NCBI RefSeq assembly: GCF_000236785.1
Contig: NZ_AGUF01000074.1
Span: 62,001-126,000, forward strand
Origin: Achromobacter arsenitoxydans SY8
GTDB lineage: Bacteria; Pseudomonadota; Gammaproteobacteria; Burkholderiales; Burkholderiaceae_B
Reading direction: 5' to 3'
DNA: 64,000 bases
Part shown: piece after piece, positions 9,766-21,211 of the stretch
Layout of the letters: every line of letters starts with the position of its first letter
Position numbering within the stretch: the first letter of the stretch is position 1
Notes under the pieces: generated by a model
Seen by the model: only the letters and a program-made list of their open reading frames with translations
The model's database searches: none
What the model was told of the DNA's origin: nothing
Made by a program: the position numbers and the translations under genes

Positions 9766-10956
9766 GTGGATACAGGACTGAAGTTCAGCTTGCCCAAATG
9801 GCGGCTGACGCGTTGGCTGACGCATTCGGGGCAGGATACGCCCGCGGATATCCGCGCGGCGCTCATCGCCAGTCTGTTCGGCACGCTGCCCATTTTTGCC
9901 GGCGGGGTCATCAACACGCTCATGATCTCCGGCGTGGTCACCTGGCGCCGCCCCGAACCCCTGTATGTGTCGTGGCTGATCCTGGAGGTCGTCCTGGCCC
10001 TGGTCCGCGTCACCATCCTCAGGATGGCCCTGCGCGCCGCGCCCAAGGGGGGCAACACCCACACCGACCTCTACATCCTGCTGGCGCTATTGTGGGCGTT
10101 CAGCGTGGGCTACGGCGTCTTCATCACATTCATCAACGGCGACTGGCTCGCCGCGACGCTGGCCGGCGTGTCCTGCGGCGCCATGGCGGGGGGCATCTGC
10201 TTCCGCAACTACGGCGCGCCCAGGCTGGTTGGGGCCATGATCTTCCTGAGCCTGGGGCCCATGTGCCTGGGCGCGCTTTTCACAGGCGAATGGGTGACGG
10301 CGATTGTCTTTATCCAGATTCCCTTCTATCTGATCAGCATGAGCGTCGCCTCCCACAGGCTCAACCGCATCCTGGTGTCCACCATGCTGGCCGAACGGGA
10401 CAGCGACCGCCGCGCCAGCGAGGACGCGCTGACGGGGCTGGCCAACCGCGCCGGCCTGCAGGCGGCGCTGGAGCGGGTGTGCTCCAGCGCGCGTGGGCAC
10501 GATAGCGCCGCTGCGCTCCTGTACATGGACATGGACGATTTCAAGCGCATCAACGACACCCACGGCCACGCGGGCGGGGATCAGGTGCTCAAGACCATCG
10601 CGGACCGCATGCGCGCCATGTTGCGCGTGGACGACGTGGCGGCCCGCATCGGAGGCGACGAGTTCATCGTGCTGGTGACGGGCATCGACGCCACCGCCGC
10701 CCTGCGGCTGGGCGAGCATCTGCTGCGCGATGTTTCGCAGCCCATTACCCTGGCGGACGGCTCGCGCGTCAGCGTAGGCCTGTCTATCGGCATTTCGATC
10801 CTGTCGAACGCCAATCGGACCCCCCAGGCCGCCCTGGACTCCGCGGACGCCGCCCTGTACCGGGCCAAGGCGCAAGGCGGCCGCCGCTGCGTCGTCGACG
10901 CGATCGACCCCTGCGCCGAGAGCGAAGACCTGCCCGGCGCCTCCCTCGCGGCCTGA
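9766..10956 (+). CDS. Membrane-bound diguanylate cyclase (GGDEF)
   Basis: 396 residues from a GTG start. The first ~210 residues carry about six membrane segments (for example IASLFGTLPIFAGGVINTLMI and LALLWAFSVGYGVFITFI). The GGDEF domain begins at SEDALTGLANRAGL and has the intact catalytic motif RIGGDEFIVLV, so synthesis of cyclic di-GMP is likely. The inhibitory I-site RxxD is present five residues upstream (RVDD), implying product feedback. No sensory PAS or periplasmic domain is evident; the membrane block itself is probably the input. It stands alone between moeB and the GntR regulator. Confidence 0.92.
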   Translation: MDTGLKFSLPKWRLTRWLTHSGQDTPADIRAALIASLFGTLPIFAGGVINTLMISGVVTWRRPEPLYVSWLILEVVLALVRVTILRMALRAAPKGGNTHTDLYILLALLWAFSVGYGVFITFINGDWLAATLAGVSCGAMAGGICFRNYGAPRLVGAMIFLSLGPMCLGALFTGEWVTAIVFIQIPFYLISMSVASHRLNRILVSTMLAERDSDRRASEDALTGLANRAGLQAALERVCSSARGHDSAAALLYMDMDDFKRINDTHGHAGGDQVLKTIADRMRAMLRVDDVAARIGGDEFIVLVTGIDATAALRLGEHLLRDVSQPITLADGSRVSVGLSIGISILSNANRTPQAALDSADAALYRAKAQGGRRCVVDAIDPCAESEDLPGASLAA

Positions 10957-11007
10957 GACAACCGCCGGCCGTCGGGTCGGCCCTGTTCGGAAGGGCGCAC
11001 ATCAAAA

Positions 11008-11040
11008 GTTATCAGATAACCTGAGAAATCTGTCTATAAT
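11008..11040 (+). promoter_or_regulatory. Palindromic operator and -10 box in front of the GntR gene
   Basis: A perfect palindrome GTTATCAGATAAC occupies 11008-11020, and a consensus TATAAT lies at 11035-11040. The palindrome covers the expected -35 position, so the regulator would block its own promoter when bound. The ATG begins 6 bases after the TATAAT, which is the expected transcription start; there is no Shine-Dalgarno sequence in the 30 bases before it. Confidence 0.7.
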
Positions 11041-11046
11041 CCCGGC

Positions 11047-11766
11047 ATGTTGACCAAGAACCTCACCCTCACGGAGCAGGTCGCCCGCCAGCTCGCCAGC
11101 GAAATCGCCGACGGCGTCCATCCCGTCGGCGCCAAGCTGCCGGCCGGCCGCGTCCTGGCTGAGCAATATGGCGTCAGCGCCGCCGTGATCCGCGAGGCCA
11201 CGGAGCGCCTGCGCGCCCAAGGCCTGATCCAGAGCCGCCAGGGCTCCGGCAGCACCGTCGTGTCGCGCACCGGCGCGCAGGGCTTCCAGGTGTCCTCCGG
11301 CATCGCCGTGAGCCGCGAGAAGCTGGCCAATGTCTACGAACTGCGCATGGAACTGGAAGGCGGCGCCGCCGCGCTGGCCGCCGTCCGCCACGACGCCGCC
11401 GACCTGGCCGCCATGGAACAGGCGCTGGCCTGCCTGGAATCGCATCTGGACCATCCGGAGCAGGGCGTGGAACACGATATCTCCTTCCACGTCGCCATCG
11501 CGGCCGCCACCCACAACAGCTACTACCAGGATCTGCTGCAGTACCTGAACTTGCAACTGCGCCTGGCCGTCAGCACCGCGCGGTCCAACAGCCGGCTGCA
11601 AGAAGGTCTGACAGCCGCCGTCCACCAGGAACACGTCGCCGTGTTCGAGGCGATCCGCGCGCGCGACCCTGACCGCGCCCGGCACGCCGCCATCCGCCAC
11701 CTGCAGCAGGCAGCAAGCCGGCTGCAACTCGATCTACCCTTTCCCGCCGCCAGGCAGACATCATGA
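11047..11766 (+). CDS. GntR-family regulator, FadR/FCD subfamily
   Basis: 239 residues. An N-terminal winged helix-turn-helix (about residues 8-75: EQVARQLASEIADGVHPVG, VSAAVIREATERLRAQGLI, RQGSGSTVV) is followed by an all-helical FCD ligand domain with metal-ligand candidates DISFHVAIAAATHN and VHQEHVAVFEAI. FCD regulators usually sense small organic acids. It overlaps by 4 bases with the FAD-linked dehydrogenase, so it probably controls that gene and itself, with the dehydrogenase substrate (perhaps a 2-hydroxyacid) as inducer. The mRNA appears to be leaderless. Confidence 0.93.
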   Translation: MLTKNLTLTEQVARQLASEIADGVHPVGAKLPAGRVLAEQYGVSAAVIREATERLRAQGLIQSRQGSGSTVVSRTGAQGFQVSSGIAVSREKLANVYELRMELEGGAAALAAVRHDAADLAAMEQALACLESHLDHPEQGVEHDISFHVAIAAATHNSYYQDLLQYLNLQLRLAVSTARSNSRLQEGLTAAVHQEHVAVFEAIRARDPDRARHAAIRHLQQAASRLQLDLPFPAARQTS

Positions 11767-13175
11767 GCGCTACCGATTTTTCTCAACGGCTGGTCCAAGC
11801 CCTGGGCCCCGACACCGTCTTCACCGACCCGGCGGATATCGCCCCTTGGCTGTCCGACTGGCGCGGCCTGTACAACGGGCAGGCTCAGGCGGTGGTCCGC
11901 CCTAGAACCACCGCCGAAGTCGCCGCCTGCCTGGCGCTGTGCCAGGAGGCCGGCGTTCCGGTCGTCCCCCGCGGCGGCAACACCGGCCTGTGCGGCGGCG
12001 CGACGCCTGATGGCGGCGCCCGCAACGTGGTGCTCAGCCTGGACCGCATGAACGCGGTGCGCTCCATCGACACCGTCGCCAACACCATGGTCGCGGAAGC
12101 CGGCGCCATCCTCGGCAACCTGCGCCGCGCGGCGCAGGACGCCGGGCGCCTGCTGCCGCTCAGCCTGGCCGCGGAAGACTCCAGCCAGATCGGCGGCAAC
12201 GTCGCCACCAACGCCGGCGGCGTGAACGTGGTGCGCTACGGCATGGCGCGCGAGCTGGTGCTGGGCCTGGAAGCCGTGCTGCCCACCGGAGAAATCTTCC
12301 ATGGTTTGCGCACCCTGCGCAAAGACAACACCGGCTACGACCTCAAGCAATTGCTCATCGGCTCGGAAGGCACGCTGGGCGTGATCACCGCAGTGGCGCT
12401 GCGCCTCTTTCCGCGCACCGACGTGCGCTCGGTCGTGCTGGCGGCGGTCGAATCTCCCGCTCAGGCCTTGCAGCTGTTCGAGATCCTGTTCGAGCAGTGC
12501 GGCGCGCGCCTGCAGGCGTTCGAGTATTTCTCGGGCGACTGCCTGGACCTGGTGCTGACGCATGCCGAGGGCGTTCAGGAACCTTTCGACCAGCGCTATC
12601 CGGCCTATGTGCTGGTGGAGCTGGCGGACACGGCGGACGAAGCCGGCCTGAACACGCTGCTGGAAACGGTGATCGGCACGGCGCTGGAACGCGGTCTGTG
12701 CCTGGACGCCGCCGTGTCGGCGTCGCTGGCGCAATTGCAGACCCTGTGGAAATTGCGCGAAGAAATCTCCGAGGCGCAGCGCGCCGATGGCCCGCACCTG
12801 AAGCACGACGTGTCGCTGCCGATCGAGCGCATCCCCGACTTCATGGAGTCGGCCGAGGCCCGCGTGCGCGCGCTATACCCAGACATCCGCCCCTTCATCT
12901 TCGGCCACTTCGGCGACGGCAACCTGCACTACAACCTGTCGCGCCCGGCCGGCGCCGACCGCAACTGGGTCGCCGAGCATGGCGCGGCGATCACGGACGC
13001 GGTGCTGGACGAGGTAAATCGCTACGGCGGGAGCATTTCGGCGGAACACGGGATCGGGCAGCTGAAGCGCGATCATTTCTTGCATAGCAAGGACCCGGTT
13101 GAGCTGCGATTGATGCGAGAGATCAAGAAGGTGATGGATCCTGCGGGGATCATGAATCCTGGGAAGCTGCTTTGA
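11763..13175 (+). CDS. FAD-linked 2-hydroxyacid dehydrogenase (GlcD/D-2-hydroxyglutarate dehydrogenase-like)
   Basis: 470 residues. The PCMH-type FAD-binding domain has VVPRGGNTGLCGGATPD near residue 60 and the segment IGGNVATNAGGVNVVRYGMA; the C-terminal FAD-oxidase domain has FGHFGDGNLHYNLSRP, SAEHGIGQLKRDHF and the ending GIMNPGKLL. The family oxidises D-lactate, D-2-hydroxyglutarate, glycolate or similar acids, passing electrons to quinone or ETF. Which substrate is used cannot be read from sequence. It is translationally coupled (ATGA) to the GntR regulator, which suggests a substrate-inducible two-gene operon. Confidence 0.9.
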   Translation: MSATDFSQRLVQALGPDTVFTDPADIAPWLSDWRGLYNGQAQAVVRPRTTAEVAACLALCQEAGVPVVPRGGNTGLCGGATPDGGARNVVLSLDRMNAVRSIDTVANTMVAEAGAILGNLRRAAQDAGRLLPLSLAAEDSSQIGGNVATNAGGVNVVRYGMARELVLGLEAVLPTGEIFHGLRTLRKDNTGYDLKQLLIGSEGTLGVITAVALRLFPRTDVRSVVLAAVESPAQALQLFEILFEQCGARLQAFEYFSGDCLDLVLTHAEGVQEPFDQRYPAYVLVELADTADEAGLNTLLETVIGTALERGLCLDAAVSASLAQLQTLWKLREEISEAQRADGPHLKHDVSLPIERIPDFMESAEARVRALYPDIRPFIFGHFGDGNLHYNLSRPAGADRNWVAEHGAAITDAVLDEVNRYGGSISAEHGIGQLKRDHFLHSKDPVELRLMREIKKVMDPAGIMNPGKLL

Positions 13176-13297
13176 GGGATTCTTGAGGCGTCGGGCTTGT
13201 GCCTGATCAGAGCTTCGTAGGTTCTGCTTGTGTTGTGCATGGGTTCTAGTTCTTCGTAGGTCGCCCGTCGCCGCGGTCGCCGTGTCCGCGAGCGCCC

Positions 13298-13389
13298 ACG
13301 ATTGCGGTCCGGAGCGTTCGCTCCGGACTGCCCCGTCGTCATCGTCGTTGTCGCCTCCGGCGACTGCCTTCCGATTCCCTCGGGCGCAT
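13298..13389 (+). repeat. Dispersed palindrome-containing element, copy 1
   Basis: The outer 33 bases (13298-13330) contain the hairpin GTCCGGAGCGTTCGCTCCGGAC. They match the reverse complement of 14067-14099 with one difference. The similarity continues less exactly to the sequence reading, on the minus strand, ATGCGCCCGAGGGAATCGGA (ending 13389), so the whole element is about 92 bases. It looks like a REP-type intergenic element. Confidence 0.7.
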
Positions 13390-13643
13390 CGAGGTTGCTC
13401 GCAGCCACGGCGCCCGCGACGCCGAGCTACGTCGATCTTGAGGTGATGCGCTACAAGACCTGTGGTCAGCGCAGGGAATCTGCAGGGTCGCCGATTGCAG
13501 CCGCGCGGGCGGCAGCAATCGGCATATGGGTGTTTGCTCGTCCTGCGGTGTTCGCTCGCGCGCATGCGGCGGGTGGTTTGCTGATGGCGCCTCGCCGTTG
13601 GGTAGGGAACGGTGATGGGCGGCGCGCAGGGTCTCATGCGAAG

Positions 13644-13708
13644 GGTGTCTTACACCCCCCGAGATGCCGCTGCAAGTTGAATTCCGTCTCACTTGGGTGT
13701 TAGACACC
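13644..13708. repeat. Pair of 13-bp palindromes GGTGTCT-N-ACACC type
   Basis: GGTGTCTTACACC at 13644-13656 and GGTGTTAGACACC at 13696-13708. The second is the reverse complement of GGTGTCTAACACC, so the two differ only at the central base and face each other 52 bases apart. Confidence 0.6.
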
Positions 13709-13773
13709 GGCGGAGCGTAGCGTCGTCGCGGAGCAAAATTTCTCCATGGACCCAGCTACTCGGCAAGAACCAA

Positions 13774-13890
13774 AAATAGAGAGCCGCCACACGCGTAGCG
13801 TCATCCCCCCGACGCAAGACAACGCGTAAGCCCCCCAAGGCCGCCCGCGCGGCCGGCCGGGGGCGGGCCCCGCAAGCTATTTCTCTATTT
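13774..13890. repeat. 9-bp inverted repeat bracketing a GC-rich hairpin
   Basis: AAATAGAGA at 13774-13782 is the exact inverse of TCTCTATTT at 13882-13890. Between them lies a very GC-rich stretch with nested complementarity (GGCCGCCCGCGCGGCC near 13840). It could be a small mobile-element remnant or a transcription barrier between the convergent operons. Confidence 0.4.
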
Positions 13891-13997
13891 CCCCAGCGTT
13901 GGCGAGAAGCTTAAGAACCCCGTCCGTCCCAGCAACGGCGAAGACCAAACCGCCAGAGCCCGGTGTGGCGTGGGCCTGGGGTGGGCGGGGCGTGTAG

Positions 13998-14099
13998 ATG
14001 CGCCCGGCGGAAACCGAAGGGAGCCGAAGGCGGACGAGGTTGAGCGCGGGGGGGGGCCGCCGAGGCCAGTCCGGAGCGAAGGCTCCGGACCGCAATCGT
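13998..14099 (-). repeat. Dispersed palindrome-containing element, copy 2 (inverted)
   Basis: Reverse-oriented copy of the element at 13298-13389. The core 14067-14099 holds CAGTCCGGAGCGAAGGCTCC and its extension starts ATGCGCCCGGCGGAAACCGA at 13998. About 102 bases; the middle is less conserved and includes a G9 run. Confidence 0.7.
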
Positions 14100-14128
14100 A
14101 GCCCCGCCCGCCCCAGGCCCACGCCGCG

Positions 14129-14170
14129 CCGGGCGTCTCAAGAACCGAGCCCGGCGTCTCAAGAACCCAG
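14129..14170 (+). repeat. 21-bp tandem duplication
   Basis: GGCGTCTCAAGAACC occurs at 14132-14146 and again at 14153-14167, a period of 21 bases, just beyond the thiC stop codon. Confidence 0.75.
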
Positions 14171-14189
14171 TCCGGCGGCGCACAACTAC

Positions 14190-16268
<2,079 letters not shown>

Positions 16269-16282
16269 CGAAAGCGAAGTAT

Positions 16283-16508
16283 AGAGCCTGGGCGCGATCG
16301 TGCGCCGCCATCGCCCATTGCTCGCCGCAGCAGGCAAAAAAGCGGGCTGGCCGATCCGGACAAAGCAGGGCTGGTATTACTGCTTTACATTTTGATTCAG
16401 ACTCAAGAGACACCGTCATTCAGGTTCGGTACACTTTTTTCGACCAGCCGCGTGTACAGTCTTAGTGTCTTACCGTCCGGCATCAGCCCACTTAAGAAGG
16501 AATCGAGC
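16283..16508. other. Divergent intergenic region, thiC leader versus lipoprotein gene
   Basis: About 225 bases holding the start region for the thiC leader on the minus strand and the lipoprotein gene on the plus strand. I see a good ribosome binding site (AAGGA) before the lipoprotein ATG but cannot place -35/-10 pairs with confidence. Confidence 0.4.
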
Positions 16509-17069
16509 ATGCAACTGAACCTACGCACATTGGCGCCCGCCTTGGTTGTCGTGACATTGGCGCTAGCGGGTTGCAAGACCGCCCCGACTAAGACGTCCGA
16601 CACCACGGCCACTCCCCAGGCTGGCCAGCAGGCCGCAACGCCCGCCGCGGCATCGCGGGTGGATTTCTACCTGGCCAAGCGCGAAGCCGGCCCCGGCCTG
16701 CGCGAAGTCAATCTGCCTGACGGCAAACTCTATCTCCAGGAAACGCCCGTCCTGACCCGCGCCGACCTGACCGACGCGGCCGCGCTCGTCGATCGTCAAG
16801 GCCAGAATTTCGTCGGCCTGCGCTTCTCGGAATCTGGCGCACGCAAGCTGACCTCGGTCAGCACCAGCAACGTCGGCAGCGTGCTGGCCCTGGTCATTGA
16901 TCAGGAACTCGTCGCTGCGCCGCTCATCGGTGAACCCCTGAATCGCGGCGTGCTGGCTTTCGGCGTGCCCTCGGCCCAGGCCGCCTCCGAAATCGCCGCC
17001 AAGATCCGCGGCGACGCCGCAACCCCGCCCGCGGGTGGCGCGGCCCCGGCGCCCGCCGCCAAGCCCTGA
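16509..17069 (+). CDS. Lipoprotein with a SecD P1-head-like domain
   Basis: 186 residues. A lipoprotein signal (MQLNLRTLAPALVVVTLALA then GC, Cys about residue 22) is followed by an Ala/Thr/Pro linker. A compact domain follows (about residues 50-165) in which FVGLRFSESGARKLTSV and the segment VIDQELVAAPLIGEPLNRG resemble the periplasmic P1 head of SecD (compare SecD xFxxxGxxxF and GxxxSAPxI). A low-complexity Ala/Pro tail ends the protein. No SecD transmembrane part exists, so it is a stand-alone periplasmic module; its role is unknown. A strong terminator follows at once, so it is monocistronic. A second protein with the same type of domain lies at 42772-43155. Confidence 0.8.
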   Translation: MQLNLRTLAPALVVVTLALAGCKTAPTKTSDTTATPQAGQQAATPAAASRVDFYLAKREAGPGLREVNLPDGKLYLQETPVLTRADLTDAAALVDRQGQNFVGLRFSESGARKLTSVSTSNVGSVLALVIDQELVAAPLIGEPLNRGVLAFGVPSAQAASEIAAKIRGDAATPPAGGAAPAPAAKP

Positions 17070-17082
17070 TACGGGCGACGCA

Positions 17083-17115
17083 AAAAAACCGGCTCGCAAG
17101 AGCCGGTTTTTTTTG
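17083..17115 (+). terminator. Intrinsic terminator after the lipoprotein gene
   Basis: AACCGGCTC-GCAA-GAGCCGGTT stem-loop followed by a run of eight T; the A-run on the left makes it usable in both directions. Confidence 0.93.
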
Positions 17116-17166
17116 CGAGGCCATTCAGAAGGCCTGGCTGCCCTGTGCGGGCGCTGGTGATTTGCC

Positions 17167-17616
17167 TCAGCCTATCTTGCGGCCGCGCGGCTTGATGCCG
17201 CGCCGTAGCAACGTCGTTTCGATAAAGGTCTGCGTCAGGGCTTCAAGCATTACGCGGTCTTCGGCGGTAAGCGATTCGAATTGCGAGGGCGAAATATTGG
17301 GAAAAGGCCAGGGCGCCATCGGGCGCGGCCGCCCGCCCGAACGCGGGCTGGATTCGGCGACGCCCGAGACCGGCAGCGTATTGCTCAGGTCGTAGCCGTC
17401 CATGGGCATTTCCATGGGGCCCTTGCCGGTTTCAAGCCACTCGACTTCGACCTTCAGGACCTGCGCCAGCTTGCGCGCGGACCGGCTTGAGTGCCGCAAA
17501 CCACTTTCGTAGCTGCCGATTGCACTTTGCGAGATGCGCACCATGCGGGCGAGCGTCTTCTGCGTGTGACCACGCAAAAGGCGGGCGTGCTTCAGTCGGT
17601 CTGAGAATGTTTTCAC
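17167..17616 (-). CDS. XRE-family DNA-binding regulator
   Basis: 149 residues from a GTG start. The helix-turn-helix covers about residues 4-62 (SDRLKHARLLRGHTQKTLAR, ISQSAIGSYESGLRHSSR, LAQVLKVEVEWLETGKG). The C-terminal half has no recognised ligand domain; it ends in a basic stretch RRGIKPRGRKIG. The protein resembles short phage-type or plasmid-type repressors. It is divergent from the orphan OmpR-type gene with 78 bases between starts, so the two may share an operator. No phage genes surround it. Confidence 0.82.
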   Translation of the reverse strand: MKTFSDRLKHARLLRGHTQKTLARMVRISQSAIGSYESGLRHSSRSARKLAQVLKVEVEWLETGKGPMEMPMDGYDLSNTLPVSGVAESSPRSGGRPRPMAPWPFPNISPSQFESLTAEDRVMLEALTQTFIETTLLRRGIKPRGRKIG

Positions 17617-17694
17617 AAGGCGATTGAAGCTTGCAGGTCTGTCACTTTGGTGGCTATAAATATTACTTAGGTGATAACTTGCAAAGGCAATCTC
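17617..17694. promoter_or_regulatory. AT-rich divergent promoter region between XRE and OmpR-type regulators
   Basis: This 78-base interval is far richer in A/T than its surroundings (GGCTATAAATATTACTTAGG). On the minus strand TTGCAA and ATTTAT stand 17 bases apart and could be the -35/-10 of the XRE gene; AAGG before 17695 is the ribosome binding site for the plus-strand gene. Confidence 0.5.
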
Positions 17695-18387
17695 ATGCGG
17701 GAGCGTGGCAGCGTACTCGTCGTGCAATCTGATGAAATGGCAGGTAAGAATTTTGCTGCCGCGCTGCGCCAGTACCAATGGAAAGTCCATGTCGTCGCTT
17801 CCTTGCCGGGGCTGCGCAAGCACCTGCGGCGCTACGGCGCCGACGTGGTGGTGCTGCGCGGCCCGTGTCCCGGCTTGCCCGATTTTGTCGCCCTGCTGCG
17901 CCACACCGTGCCCGGCCTTGCCGTGGTCTGGCAGGCATGGAACGTCGGCGGGGCTGAACGTGCCGCGGCCCTGGACGCCGGCGTGGATGCCTGCGCGTCG
18001 GCCGGCATGGAAGCGCTTGAATGGGACGCCCTGCTGCGCAGCCTGTATCGGCGCGGGCATCGCGGCGCGTCCGCATGGCGAGTCCTGGGACCGGAACGCA
18101 CGCTGGCCGGGCCCGCCGGCGAACGTCTGCCGCTGACCGTGCGCGAACGCGCCTTTTTCGTGCGTTTGTTCGATGCCCCTGGCCATTGCCTGCATCGCGA
18201 AAGGTTCTTTCCCAACGTCGCAAGCGATCCGCGGGCTGGCGCGCGGCGGGTCGATGTCGTTGTGTCGCGGCTGCGCACCAAGGCGCGCCGTTTCAATATC
18301 GAACTGCCGGTGCTGGCGGTGCGCGGGTGGGGCTATATCTTGCTGCCCTATGGCGTCGCCACGTCCCCGCGCGCGGATGCCCCTTAA
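17695..18387 (+). CDS. Orphan OmpR/PhoB-type regulator with degenerate receiver domain
   Basis: 230 residues. The N-terminal ~115 residues fold like a response-regulator receiver ([12 protein letters not shown], then [13 protein letters not shown]), but the phosphoacceptor Asp expected at about residue 55 is Arg, so phosphorylation is unlikely. The C-terminal winged helix has [20 protein letters not shown], a recognition-helix region [15 protein letters not shown] and the wing [12 protein letters not shown] typical of OmpR/PhoB. No histidine kinase is adjacent. The ATG at 17695 has AAGG upstream; a GTG 8 codons earlier is possible. Its stop codon overlaps the proB stop by 4 bases, tail to tail. 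Confidence 0.83.
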   Translation: MRERGSVLVVQSDEMAGKNFAAALRQYQWKVHVVASLPGLRKHLRRYGADVVVLRGPCPGLPDFVALLRHTVPGLAVVWQAWNVGGAERAAALDAGVDACASAGMEALEWDALLRSLYRRGHRGASAWRVLGPERTLAGPAGERLPLTVRERAFFVRLFDAPGHCLHRERFFPNVASDPRAGARRVDVVVSRLRTKARRFNIELPVLAVRGWGYILLPYGVATSPRADAP

Positions 18388-19520
18388 AGCACCACCAGGT
18401 TGTCCCGGTGCATGAGCTCGGGTTCGGTCATGCTGCCCAGGATGCGCGCGATCTGCGAAGACGGCTGGCGCAGGATGCGGCGGGTGTCGGCCGACGAATA
18501 GTTGATCAGGCCCCTGGCGCATTCGCGGCCTTCGCTGTCCACGCAGGCCACGACGTCGCCGCGTCCGAACTCGCCTTCCACGTCGGTCACGCCGATGGGC
18601 AGCAGACTCTTGCCCTCGCGCAGCAGCGCTTGCACCGCGCCATCATCCAGCACTACGCGGCCGCGCAGGCGCAGGTGGTCGGCCAGCCATTGCTTGCGCG
18701 CGGACCACACAGGAAGAACGGCGCGCAGTTCGCTGCCGATGCACTCGCCCTGCGCCAGGCGCGTAAGCACGTTGCGTTCGCGGCCCGACGCGATGACCGT
18801 GTGCGCGCCGCTGTGCGCCGCGCGCTTGGCGGCCAGCACTTTGGTCAGCATGCCGCCGGTGCCGATGCCGCTGCCGGCGCCGCCCGCCATGGCCTCCAGG
18901 GCGGGATCGCCAGCCTGGGCGTGCGACATGAACCTGGCCTGCGGGTTCTTGCGCGGATCGGAGTCGTACAGTCCGCGCTGATCCGTCAGGATGATCAGCG
19001 TGTCGGCTTCGATCAGGTTGGTGACCAGCGCGCCGAGCGTGTCGTTGTCGCCCAGCCGGATCTCGTCGGTGACCACCGTGTCGTTTTCGTTCACGATCGG
19101 CACGACGCCCAGACGCAGCAACGCAAACAGGGTGCTGCGGGCGTTCAGGTAGCGGTGGCGGTCGGCCAGGTCTTCGTGCGTAAGCAGGATCTGCGCGGTG
19201 CGCAGGCCGTATTCGGCGAATGCCGCCTCGTAGGCCTGGCACAGCCCCATCTGGCCCACGGCCGCCGCCGCCTGCAGTTCATGCATGACGGACGGGCGCT
19301 TGCGCCAGCCCAGCCGCGCCATGCCTTCGGCAATGGCGCCGCTGGACACCAGCACGATCTGTTTGCCCTGCTTGTGCAGGGCGGCGATCTGGGCGGCCCA
19401 GTGCGCGACCGCCGCGCGGTCCAGGCCTCGGCCTTCGTTTGTGACCAGCGATGAGCCGACTTTGGCGACGATGCGCTGGGCGTTGGTGACGACGGAAACG
19501 GCGGGTGATTCAGCAGACAT
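18384..19520 (-). CDS. proB: Glutamate 5-kinase
   Basis: 378 residues. First step of proline synthesis: ATP-dependent phosphorylation of glutamate. It has the amino-acid-kinase core ([71 protein letters not shown]) and a C-terminal PUA domain (about residues 285-370, [20 protein letters not shown]). It lies 57 bases after obgE and is probably co-transcribed with it. Confidence 0.97.
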   Translation of the reverse strand: MSAESPAVSVVTNAQRIVAKVGSSLVTNEGRGLDRAAVAHWAAQIAALHKQGKQIVLVSSGAIAEGMARLGWRKRPSVMHELQAAAAVGQMGLCQAYEAAFAEYGLRTAQILLTHEDLADRHRYLNARSTLFALLRLGVVPIVNENDTVVTDEIRLGDNDTLGALVTNLIEADTLIILTDQRGLYDSDPRKNPQARFMSHAQAGDPALEAMAGGAGSGIGTGGMLTKVLAAKRAAHSGAHTVIASGRERNVLTRLAQGECIGSELRAVLPVWSARKQWLADHLRLRGRVVLDDGAVQALLREGKSLLPIGVTDVEGEFGRGDVVACVDSEGRECARGLINYSSADTRRILRQPSSQIARILGSMTEPELMHRDNLVVL

Positions 19521-19577
19521 GATGGGGGCCGGCTGCGGCGCGAGTAAAGACGTAATCGTAGGGACAGCGATTATGGC

Positions 19578-20792
<1,215 letters not shown>

Positions 20793-20807
20793 CTATTGCC
20801 TTGAAAC

Positions 20808-20839
20808 AAAAAAGCCCTGCCGCACGCGACAGGGCTTTT
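20808..20839 (-). terminator. Bidirectional-looking intrinsic terminator between rpmA and obgE
   Basis: AAAAAGCCCTG and CAGGGCTTTT form a stem flanked by A and T runs. On the minus strand it ends the rplU-rpmA message before obgE. Confidence 0.88.
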
Positions 20840-20916
20840 GCCGTTCGGGAACGCGGCGGACCGCGTTCCTGACCGTGTTGGCCAGCGGACTCGGCGTCCG
20901 CGGCCTTGCTGTCCGA

Positions 20917-21177
20917 TTACTCGGCAGCGACGATCGAAACGGTCTGCTTGTTCAACGCGCCCTTGAAGCCGAATTGAACCTTGCCGTCGATCAGCGCGAA
21001 CAGGGTGTGGTCCTTGCCCATGCCGACGTTCACGCCAGCGTGGAAGCGAGTGCCGCGCTGACGCACGATGATCGAACCAGCGGGAATCAGTTCACCGCCG
21101 AATGCCTTGACGCCCAGACGCTTCGATTCTGAGTCGCGTCCGTTTCGCGTAGAGCCGCCGCCCTTTTTCTGTGCCAT
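20917..21177 (-). CDS. rpmA: 50S ribosomal protein L27
   Basis: 86 residues. The start [20 protein letters not shown] and the segment [20 protein letters not shown] are diagnostic. The N-terminus reaches toward the peptidyl-transferase centre. It lies 34 bases after rplU. Confidence 0.99.
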   Translation of the reverse strand: MAQKKGGGSTRNGRDSESKRLGVKAFGGELIPAGSIIVRQRGTRFHAGVNVGMGKDHTLFALIDGKVQFGFKGALNKQTVSIVAAE

Positions 21178-21211
21178 GTTTAGCTCCTGCTAAGTGGTAC
21201 CGAGTCGCTTC

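Larger units (their letters stand above)
13176..14189. other. Gene-free kilobase rich in short repeats
   Basis: I see no convincing gene here: the open frames have no family features and no ribosome binding sites. The interval lies between the 3' ends of two convergent operons (FAD dehydrogenase and thiC). It contains an inverted pair of ~90-100-bp elements, two 13-bp palindromes, a 9-bp inverted repeat around a GC-rich hairpin, and a 21-bp tandem duplication, each listed separately. Confidence 0.7.

Noticed and set aside
13228-13703. Short open frames between the FAD dehydrogenase and thiC
   Set aside because: Arg/Ala-rich translations, no ribosome binding sites, and they fall on the repeat elements.
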